Shown here piece after piece: positions 35,104 to 41,350 of a DNA stretch of 41,350 bases. The notes beneath the pieces are model-generated. The model saw only the letters and a program-made list of their open reading frames with translations, made no database searches and had not been told where the DNA came from. Origin of the DNA: Ruminococcaceae bacterium YRB3002 (lineage in GTDB: Bacteria > Bacillota > Clostridia > Saccharofermentanales > Saccharofermentanaceae). Made by a program: the position numbers and the translations under genes. The first letter of the stretch is position 1; the number at the start of each line of letters is the position of its first letter. The DNA is taken from NCBI GenBank assembly GCA_900099715.1, contig FMTG01000023.1, positions 1-41,350 on the forward strand. The letters run 5' to 3'.

Positions 35104-37503
35104 TTGATAATCTCACTTCACAACAGAACACTTAACCTTGACATAGACGCTCCCGTCTCCAAGTCCATCGCACACCGCGAACTGATCGTCAGGACATTCT
35201 GCTCGGTCTTCGGGCACAGGGGCGAGACCACTTTCGACATTCTCCTTCCGGAGCAGGATGACAGCGTCGACATAAGCGCCACAAAGGAGTGCCTCCTGAG
35301 CCTCCTGGACTATAAGAACAAGGACACCATCGTCCTTCCATGCCGCGAAAGCGGTTCCACGCTTCGCTTCATGATCCCCGTTGCTTCTGCTTTCCTGGCG
35401 GTGATGGACGCCTCTGACAAAGAGCTTGTTTTCGCGACGGAGGGAAGGCTTTACGACAGGCCGCTTGACGATCTTGCCAGATGCCTTGAGCCCCATGGCG
35501 TGAAGATCACGGGCAACGATGAGGACCGCACCATTCATGTGACCGGCGAGATGAAGCCCGGCGTGTTCGTGATCGACGGCAGCGTATCCTCCCAGTATAT
35601 CTCCGGACTCCTCATGGCGGTCCCGATGTTCGAGACTACAAGCAGGATCGAAGTGACAGGCGAGATGAGTTCCATCCACTACATCGGACTCACCATCGAG
35701 GCGCTGTTCAAGTACGGGGTGAGGATCGAGAAGAAGGATAATTATTTCGAGATGAGGGAGGAGGATTACTGCTACAGGGAAGTTACGATCCCTTCCGGCG
35801 ACCTCAAAGTGGAGGGCGACTGGTCAGGCGGCGCGTTCCTCATCTGCCTCGGACTGCTTCTGGAGGACGGCAGCATCAGGATAAAGGGGCTTGATATCAA
35901 CTCGTCCCAGGGTGATGTGGCTATCGTGGATTTTCTCGAGGAGCTGGGGATACAGCTGACGTATGAGGGCAACGACATCATCGCGGCAAGGCCTGCGAAG
36001 ATCGTACCCATGGATATGGTGGAATACGACTGCAGGGACATCCCGGATATCGTTCCGTATATGGCGGTGCTGTCGGCGGTTTACAGCAGCAGGACTATAC
36101 TCCACAACGTGGGAAGGCTGAAGGTCAAGGAGTCCGACAGGCTTGAGGCGGTAAGAGAATGCCTCGGGAAATTCGGATATACAACATCGCTGGCTGACGA
36201 GGGTGAGACTCTTGTAATACTCGGAGGAATGGTTCCCGTCCGGAGCAAGAAGCCTGTCAGGCTGTCATCCTACAACGACCACAGGATGGTCATGACGGCT
36301 GTCCTTCTGGCGGCTGCCATGTCAGGCGATGTGGAGATCGATGACATCAACTGCGTGTCCAAGTCTTTCCCGGGACTGATAGACATCATAAAGAAATACA
36401 TGGCTCCGTCGCCGATGCAAAGTGTTTACAGGGGTGACGTTCTGAAGCTCACCATCTACGGCGAATCTCACAGCAAGAGGATCGGCGTGTATATCGAGGG
36501 GCTTCCGGGTGATGTGGAGATCAGTTCGGGATATGTGGCTAAGGTGATGAAGAGAAGAGCGCCCGGCCAGAACAAGTGGTCAACGCCAAGAAGCGAAGAG
36601 GACAAGGTCATATTCGAGAATGAGGCGGAGAGGGTTCACGGCTACATCGTTAACGCGAATACGAAGCCGAAAGACTACGATCCCATCGCGAATACGCCCA
36701 GGCCGTCACATGCCGATTATACGGCGAGACTCCTGTATGGCGACGACGCGGCGAAGTCCGGCGGCGGAATATTCTCTGGCCGAATGACGGCACCTTTGTG
36801 CATAGCCGGCGCCATTGCCAAATGCGAGCTGGAGAAGAGGGGAATAAAGATCTACTCGCATCTTCTTCAGGTTGAGGAAGTCAGCGATGTAGGATACTAC
36901 GAGGGTTTCTCCGAGAAGGACATCGCACAGGTCCCCGCCAAGGAATTCCCGGTAATAGACGATTCATGCGGCAAGCTGATGATAGAGGCTATATCGCGTG
37001 CGCAGAAGGACGGTGACTCGGTCGGAGGCGTGATAGAGACAGTTATCTACGGCATGCCCGGCGGCATCGGTGGACCGCTGTTCGACGGTATCGAGGGCAA
37101 GATAGCGCAGATCATCTACGCGATACCTGCGGTCAAGGGTGTGGAGTTCGGATACGGATTCGAGTCGTCCTACCTGAGAGGTTCCGAGAACAACGATCCG
37201 TTCGTCATGACAAAGGACGGACATGTGACGATCGAGAATAACAAATGCGGCGGAATCTTAGGCGGCATATCCGTGGGAGGCGGTGTACCCGTCGTCTTCT
37301 CGACGGCCATCAAGCCTACGCCATCCATCGCTGCGGAACAGAAGACCGTTGATCTTGTTACACGTAAGAATACGACAGTCAAGGTGCCCGGACGCCACGA
37401 TCCGTGTATAGCACCGAGGGCGGTTCCCGTTGTCGAATGCGCGGCAGCGATCGCCATTTACGATATGATCCTGAGCAAAGGGGAGATAAGCGATGAGTCA
37501 TGA
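35104..37503 (+). CDS. Fused EPSP synthase - chorismate synthase (AroA-AroC)
   Basis: A single 799-residue frame with two complete enzymes. Residues 1-~433 are EPSP synthase: SKSIAHREL (Lys20/Ser21/Arg25, shikimate-3-phosphate binding), RESGSTLRF (81-89), SSQYISGLL and YNDHRMVM. Residues ~438-799 are chorismate synthase: YGESHS (His456), RRAPGQNKWSTPR, GGGIFSGRMTAP, GDSVGGVIE and the C-terminal GRHDPCIAPRAVPV. The linker is only a few residues (MAPSPMQSV), and no ribosome site precedes the internal Met438. This is a real in-frame fusion, with no frameshift or stop. The start is TTG at 35104 after AGGGGG. It carries out the last two steps to chorismate and overlaps the next gene by 11 bases. 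Confidence 0.94.
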   Translation: MIISLHNRTLNLDIDAPVSKSIAHRELIVRTFCSVFGHRGETTFDILLPEQDDSVDISATKECLLSLLDYKNKDTIVLPCRESGSTLRFMIPVASAFLAVMDASDKELVFATEGRLYDRPLDDLARCLEPHGVKITGNDEDRTIHVTGEMKPGVFVIDGSVSSQYISGLLMAVPMFETTSRIEVTGEMSSIHYIGLTIEALFKYGVRIEKKDNYFEMREEDYCYREVTIPSGDLKVEGDWSGGAFLICLGLLLEDGSIRIKGLDINSSQGDVAIVDFLEELGIQLTYEGNDIIAARPAKIVPMDMVEYDCRDIPDIVPYMAVLSAVYSSRTILHNVGRLKVKESDRLEAVRECLGKFGYTTSLADEGETLVILGGMVPVRSKKPVRLSSYNDHRMVMTAVLLAAAMSGDVEIDDINCVSKSFPGLIDIIKKYMAPSPMQSVYRGDVLKLTIYGESHSKRIGVYIEGLPGDVEISSGYVAKVMKRRAPGQNKWSTPRSEEDKVIFENEAERVHGYIVNANTKPKDYDPIANTPRPSHADYTARLLYGDDAAKSGGGIFSGRMTAPLCIAGAIAKCELEKRGIKIYSHLLQVEEVSDVGYYEGFSEKDIAQVPAKEFPVIDDSCGKLMIEAISRAQKDGDSVGGVIETVIYGMPGGIGGPLFDGIEGKIAQIIYAIPAVKGVEFGYGFESSYLRGSENNDPFVMTKDGHVTIENNKCGGILGGISVGGGVPVVFSTAIKPTPSIAAEQKTVDLVTRKNTTVKVPGRHDPCIAPRAVPVVECAAAIAIYDMILSKGEISDES

Positions 37504-39025
37504 TATCAATGAATTAAGAAGTGAGATAGACAAGATCGATCTTGGTCTTCTTGACCTGATCGAACAGAGGATGGCGGTGAGCCGCAAGATCGGTATATGC
37601 AAAAGGGAGATGGGCAAGGATATTCTCGATACGTCCCGCGAAGCAGACAAACTGGCATCGCTTCAGGCCAATGCCGGATTCGAGAGCAGGGAGTACATAG
37701 ACGATATCTACCGGACCATATTTGAAGTGTCCAGAGACCATCAGAAGAAGCCTTGCTTCGGTCTTCTGGGACGCACTCTGGGTCATTCATATTCACCGCA
37801 GATACACAGCCTTTTTACGTCGGATTATTCATACACTCTGATCGAGCGTGAGCCGGAGGAACTTGATGAGTTATTTGCTTCACGCATCTACGGCGGATTC
37901 AACGTTACCATTCCCTACAAGAAAGAAGCGTTCGCCAGATGTGACGTAACTGATGGTGCGTCAACGGAGACGGGAAGCGTCAATACTGTCGTCTTCGGTG
38001 AGGACGGTAAGATCTACGGATACAATACCGACTACTACGGCTTCATGTACATGCTGAGATCATCAGGCATTGACCCTTCCGGCAAGAAGTGTCTAATCCT
38101 TGGAACAGGCGGTGCCGCATGTGCCGTTCTGTACGGTCTCAAGACCATGAACGCCGGCGATATCAAGAGCTGCGATCTGGAGACGGAGATCAACTACAGC
38201 AACGTGTATGACATCTGTAAGGATGCTCAGATAATCGTAAACTGCACCCCAGTGGGAATGTATCCCAAGGTGGACGGATGTGTCATAGATCTTGATAAGT
38301 TCTCCTGCCTTGAAGCTGTCGCTGATGTGGTCTATAACCCGTCGAGGACAAAGCTCCTCCAGGAGGCTTCGAAGAGGGGACTCAAGACAGCCGGCGGACT
38401 CTCGATGCTGGTGGCACAGGCCTACAAATCCAGCAGGTTCTTTGTTGGTGACAATGAGGGTGCAGAGATGATAGATGAAGCGGCAGAAGAGGCTATTGCC
38501 GGAGTCGTACGAAAGCTCGAATCACAGATGCGCAACATCACCATAATCGGCATGCCCGGCTGCGGCAAATCAATGCTGGCCAGAAGGCTCGCAGCGCGTA
38601 CGGGAAGACCTCTTGTAGATCTGGATGCGGCATATACCGAGAAGATTGGAGAGACACCTGCAGAGACTATCAAGGCTAAGGGGGAAGAGGCTTTTCGCCT
38701 TAATGAGACGGAGGTCGCCAAGGAGTATCTGGTCAAGTCGGGCATGATAATCTCCTGCGGCGGAGGCATCGTCACACAGCCGCGCAATGATTTCTATCTC
38801 AAGTGCAATTCCAACGTCATATACCTCGACCGTCCGCTGGAGATGCTGGCGTCCAAGGACAGACCGCTGACTCAGGCAAACGGCGTGGAGAAACTGTACG
38901 AACAGCGTCACGCGCGCTACGAGGAACTGGCGGATATCCGCATCTCCCTTGACAGGTTCGAGAGCAAGACCGACTTCTTCAATGAAGCGGTGAAGATCAT
39001 CAACAAAGGGGGCGTGTCACTGTGA
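37493..39025 (+). CDS. Trifunctional chorismate mutase - shikimate dehydrogenase - shikimate kinase
   Basis: A 510-residue frame with three domains. Residues 1-~86 are an AroQ-type chorismate mutase (ELRSEIDKIDLGLLDLIEQR, then a Lys/Arg-rich helix). Residues ~88-340 are shikimate dehydrogenase: GHSYSP (Ser99/Ser101), Lys143 in NVTIPYKK, Asp180 in YNTDYYG, LGTGGAA and NCTPVGMYP. Residues ~347-510 are shikimate kinase: Walker A GMPGCGKS (353-360), DLDAAYTEK, FRLNETEV and SCGGGIV. All active-site motifs appear intact. It joins two central shikimate steps with the post-chorismate branch reaction. An AGGGGAG site precedes the ATG. The end overlaps the dehydroquinase GTG by four bases. Confidence 0.94.
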   Translation: MSHDINELRSEIDKIDLGLLDLIEQRMAVSRKIGICKREMGKDILDTSREADKLASLQANAGFESREYIDDIYRTIFEVSRDHQKKPCFGLLGRTLGHSYSPQIHSLFTSDYSYTLIEREPEELDELFASRIYGGFNVTIPYKKEAFARCDVTDGASTETGSVNTVVFGEDGKIYGYNTDYYGFMYMLRSSGIDPSGKKCLILGTGGAACAVLYGLKTMNAGDIKSCDLETEINYSNVYDICKDAQIIVNCTPVGMYPKVDGCVIDLDKFSCLEAVADVVYNPSRTKLLQEASKRGLKTAGGLSMLVAQAYKSSRFFVGDNEGAEMIDEAAEEAIAGVVRKLESQMRNITIIGMPGCGKSMLARRLAARTGRPLVDLDAAYTEKIGETPAETIKAKGEEAFRLNETEVAKEYLVKSGMIISCGGGIVTQPRNDFYLKCNSNVIYLDRPLEMLASKDRPLTQANGVEKLYEQRHARYEELADIRISLDRFESKTDFFNEAVKIINKGGVSL

Positions 39026-39459
39026 GATTACTTGTTCTGAACGGTCCAAATCTGAACATGCTCGGTATCCGCGAACCGGATATCTACGGCGCTGATACGT
39101 ATGAGGGGCTGCTGAACCTGATAAAGGATCACTGCGCTGAGATCGGCGTTGATGTGGAATGCAAACAGAGCAATCACGAGGGCGACCTTGTTGACTATAT
39201 CCAGCAGGCGTATTTCGATAAGGTTGACGGCATCGTTATCAATCCCGGGGCATATACCCACACGTCCATTGCGATACTTGACGCCCTCAAGGCAGTAAAG
39301 ATACCCGTAGTGGAAGTGCACATCTCGCATGTGGATGAGCGTGAGGAGTTCAGACAGGTATCCTATGTCTCGCTTGTGGCATGCAAGAAGATAATCGGAC
39401 GCGGCATCAACGGGTATATCGATGCTATCGACCACCTGGTGAACTGTGTGTTAAAATAA
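39022..39459 (+). CDS. aroQ: Type II 3-dehydroquinate dehydratase
   Basis: Third shikimate step, 3-dehydroquinate to 3-dehydroshikimate. It is 145 aa, the normal size for the small dodecameric type II enzyme. It has NGPNLNMLGIREPDIYG (Arg17 and catalytic Tyr22), SNHEGDLVD, INPGAYTHTS and EVHISHVDEREEFR with the catalytic His. The start is a GTG overlapping the previous stop (GTGA). It is the last gene of the cluster; no prephenate dehydratase gene follows. Confidence 0.96.
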   Translation: MRLLVLNGPNLNMLGIREPDIYGADTYEGLLNLIKDHCAEIGVDVECKQSNHEGDLVDYIQQAYFDKVDGIVINPGAYTHTSIAILDALKAVKIPVVEVHISHVDEREEFRQVSYVSLVACKKIIGRGINGYIDAIDHLVNCVLK

Positions 39460-39495
39460 TTTCCGTAAGTGCTTTTTGGAGAGGAGAATCGCATT

Positions 39496-39996
39496 ATGGC
39501 AAACCGTTCTGTACAAGTAGTTTTCGATAAGATTCCGGAGAGTCTGGAGGAGTTCAAAGCCCTCCCTCAGGCAGCACAGACAAATGAATTCGAAGTGGCA
39601 GCGCTGACCGTGCTGGCACTGTGCGTCTATCCCAAGGACAGTGAGCTGTCTCTCGCCATGCTGGACGTTCTGAGAGGACCCCGTCCGCTGAGCGTTTACG
39701 ATAAGCAGTTCATCCGCGACAGGTTCTGTGACAAGGATTATGTGCCGAGATCTTTCTTCGCCGGATCCACTCCCGACAACGATTACACACCATCAGAACC
39801 CCTGACGATCGCCGTCGAGGACAACCCCTATTCATATCAGGACGAAGGCTATGCCAAGCTCTTCCTCAAGTCCGGCGGTGCAGATTCACTCCGCCCCGTC
39901 CAGCTCCGCCTCGCGAAAGACGGAAAGTGGTACCTCTGGGAGCAGTTCCTCCTGTCAGACATAAGGCAGCCCGAATCATCCAATCCCTGGGCGTAA
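39496..39996 (+). CDS. Small conserved protein, possibly DUF6935 family
   Basis: 166 aa, soluble. The function is unknown. Visible features are EEFKALPQAAQTNEFEVAAL at the start and DVLRGPRPLSVYDKQFIRDR in the middle. A segment RSFFAGSTPDNDYTP follows, and a C-terminal beta-rich part ends YLWEQFLLSDIR. I recall this pattern from uncharacterised Firmicutes proteins (DUF6935), without certainty. The ATG at 39496 has a GAGAGGAG ribosome site; the open frame to 39469 is not supported. It lies between aroQ and the tRNA methyltransferase gene in the same direction. Confidence 0.7.
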   Translation: MANRSVQVVFDKIPESLEEFKALPQAAQTNEFEVAALTVLALCVYPKDSELSLAMLDVLRGPRPLSVYDKQFIRDRFCDKDYVPRSFFAGSTPDNDYTPSEPLTIAVEDNPYSYQDEGYAKLFLKSGGADSLRPVQLRLAKDGKWYLWEQFLLSDIRQPESSNPWA

Positions 39997-40005
39997 GTCA
40001 GCCAT

Positions 40006-40554
40006 ATGGTCCACGTAGTTCTTTACGAACCTGAGATAGCACCCAATTGCGGTAACATAATGCGCACCTGTGTAGCCTGCGGGTGCGCACTTCATATTAT
40101 CGGTCCCACGGGCTTCGACCTGAACAGCCCGAAATTCCGCCGCGCCACCACAAACCACATAACCTGGGCAGACTACAGAATGTACGGTTCCTACGATGAG
40201 TTCATGGCATCTGTTGCTCCCGGTGCCGAGTTTTTCTTCATGACAAGATACGGCAAAGTTCCGCCGTCATCCATAGACTTTAAGAGCGTTGATGCAGCCG
40301 GTTCAGACATATATCTGCTGTTCGGCAAAGAGAGCACCGGAATACCCTACGATATCCTGAGGGCTCATCTCGACCGATGCTTCAGGATCCCCATGGCACC
40401 GGAGTGCCGGAGCCTCAATCTGTCCAATGCGGTGGCGATCACCATCTACGAAGTAATGCGCCAGCTTGGGTATCCGGGTCTGTCATCAGTTGAGGTCCAG
40501 AAAGGCGAGAACTTCCTGGAGGAACCGGAGTCATACGACATTCTGGGTTCGTGA
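40006..40554 (+). CDS. trmL: tRNA 2'-O-methyltransferase, TrmL (SpoU/SPOUT family)
   Basis: Methylates the wobble nucleotide 34 of tRNA-Leu isoacceptors in characterised relatives. It is 182 aa. The SPOUT motifs are complete: NCGNIMRTCVACG near the N terminus, LLFGKESTGIP (the knot region binding AdoMet) and IPMAPECRSLNLSNAVAI. The ORF is slightly longer at the C terminus than typical (~155-160 aa). Its last codons and TGA lie inside an F-repeat copy, so the repeat provides the stop codon. The ribosome site is weak; the start ten bases after the preceding stop suggests coupling. Confidence 0.92.
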   Translation: MVHVVLYEPEIAPNCGNIMRTCVACGCALHIIGPTGFDLNSPKFRRATTNHITWADYRMYGSYDEFMASVAPGAEFFFMTRYGKVPPSSIDFKSVDAAGSDIYLLFGKESTGIPYDILRAHLDRCFRIPMAPECRSLNLSNAVAITIYEVMRQLGYPGLSSVEVQKGENFLEEPESYDILGS

Positions 40555-40590
40555 CCGCTTGCTCGCTTCAAGAGTCGCTCGCCCTTTGGC
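40545..40590 (+). repeat. F repeat, partial copy overlapping trmL stop
   Basis: This copy begins GGGTTCGTGACCGCTTGCTC and resembles the start of the full F repeat, then jumps to its end (CGCTCGCCCTTTGG). The middle is missing. It contains the TGA of trmL. Confidence 0.6.
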
Positions 40591-40609
40591 AACTGCTGAA
40601 CTCGCGAAT

Positions 40610-40650
40610 GTGAAAAGGGGACTGTGAAAAGGGGACGGTTCCTTTTTCAC
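40610..40650 (+). repeat. E hairpin repeat, copy 4, partly duplicated
   Basis: GTGAAAAGGGGAC occurs twice in tandem (40610-40622 and 40624-40636). The second copy continues as the complete hairpin GGGGACGGTTCC with TTTTTCAC closing the stem. It abuts R3 just as copy 3 abuts R2. Confidence 0.7.
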
Positions 40651-40651
40651 A

Positions 40652-41350
40652 AAAGCGTTGATTCAAACCAAACACCGTGAATTGCTCGAAAAGGTTTGAC
40701 GGATGTGCCTTGCATCTGCTCTTGAATCAAACCAAATCCACGTTATCCGGTGATATGGTTTGATAGAATTGCTGTTATCACCGTTTTGTGACCGGAATCT
40801 TCTTTGTTTACGGACTCCATGAGGAAGATTTATCAAACCAAATTAGTCTGGAAACTATGTTTGGTTTGAATACTTATCCGAATTGGCTGGTTCTTATCAA
40901 ACCAAATGGTGTCAAATCATCATATTGGTATGAATAGCACCAATGTGGTCAGATCCGGCACTTTGGGGTAATGAGATCCTGCTCCGAAGACGAAAGCATT
41001 ACCCCAACCAGGTCATTTATCGCGATATGGGGTACTGTATTGATCTTATTCTTAGCATTATCAGTTCCTGTGAAAAGTTATCGACATCAATACGTTACCC
41101 CAAATGAACGATAAACAGGGATCTGGTTATATCTGCCGTTATAAACTACTCACATTCATTACCCCAAACTGTCAGTAAATCGTGAGTTGGTGCTATGGCA
41201 ACCCAGCAAGGCTTCATCAGGAAGTCAAGTGAAAAATCCCGACTAGACCCCCGACTATAAGTCGGAAACTGAGTCGGAAAATGCTCCGTTTCAAGCAAAA
41301 ATCCGACTGAAATCCCGACTATGAGTCGGGCATTCAGTCGGGATTTCGTT
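40652..41350 (+). repeat. R element, copy 3 (reaches window end)
   Basis: Copy in the plus orientation. TCAAACCAAA occurs at 40663, 40727, 40833 and 40897, with complements at 40693 (short), 40756 and 40860. CGGTGATA (40748-40755) pairs with TATCACCG (40776-40783). ATTGGT (40924-40929) pairs with ACCAAT (40939-40944). TTGGGGTAATG (40963-40973) pairs with CATTACCCCAA (40997-41007). TGGGGTA (41028) pairs with TACCCCA (41096), and an unpaired TTACCCCAA lies at 41159. ATAGCACCAA (40934-40943) pairs with TTGGTGCTAT (41187-41196). CCGACT/AGTCGG hairpins fill 41244-41343. No gene-like ORF is present. The element may continue past the window. Confidence 0.88.

Noticed and set aside
35104-37503. AroA-AroC fusion as an artefact of a frameshift or missed stop
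   Set aside because: One uninterrupted frame covers both complete domains. The internal Met438 has no ribosome site, and codon style is the same on both sides of the junction.

Overview
The window looks like chromosomal DNA of a plant-polysaccharide-degrading anaerobe of the Clostridia, possibly a rumen or gut lineage near Oscillospiraceae/Saccharofermentans. This is inferred from gene content: a GH9-CBM3 cellulase, a GH36 alpha-galactosidase with a GPH symporter, SpoU-type TrmL, lipoproteins, and several membrane or coiled-coil proteins with zinc ribbons. No rRNA, tRNA, CRISPR array, transposase or phage gene was seen.

Layout. 1-9108: a membrane sulfatase-fold protein (cut by the window edge), a PLP decarboxylase on the minus strand, a GH9 cellulase lipoprotein, a transglutaminase-like lipoprotein, and two paralogous acidic membrane proteins. 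9109-9934: the first copy of a large non-coding palindromic element (R1). 9935-14804 (minus): a complete peptide ABC importer (binding protein, two permeases, fused double ATPase). 15003-23177: a zinc-ribbon coiled-coil protein, an SDR, an AT-rich polytopic membrane protein, Maf, a LarA-type racemase, a TVP38/VTT membrane protein and a small zinc-ribbon membrane protein. 23194-24240: the second element copy (R2, inverted) and a dyad-rich region ahead of a TetR gene. 24294-31774: a co-directional group TetR / GT-B-like protein / GPH symporter / alpha-galactosidase / degenerate GGDEF / Nudix. 31805-39459: an aromatic amino-acid supercluster. 39496-40554: a small unknown protein and TrmL. 40545-41350: the third element copy (R3), running to the window edge.

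The aromatic cluster encodes all seven shikimate steps plus chorismate mutase and prephenate dehydrogenase in six genes. This is achieved by two fusions: EPSP synthase with chorismate synthase, and chorismate mutase with shikimate dehydrogenase and shikimate kinase. Upstream of the DAHP synthase gene is a 29-codon leader ORF packed with Phe and Tyr codons. It is followed by mutually exclusive antiterminator and terminator hairpins, a classical attenuator. The leader has no Shine-Dalgarno and starts where transcription should start. At least two other genes share this leaderless arrangement.

The main unexplained structure is the R element: three copies of a roughly 0.62-0.72 kb protein-free block made of nested inverted-repeat families. 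These are a TCAAACCAAA module, a TTACCCCAA module, an ATAGCACCAA/TTGGTGCTAT module and a CCGACT/AGTCGG module. R2 and R3 are nearly identical and inverted, bracketing the sugar and shikimate segment. R1 is more diverged, and several of its differences preserve base pairing. Two smaller palindromic repeat families (called E and F here) accompany the R copies and also occur alone. Whether R is a large structured RNA or a composite mobile palindrome cannot be settled from sequence alone.
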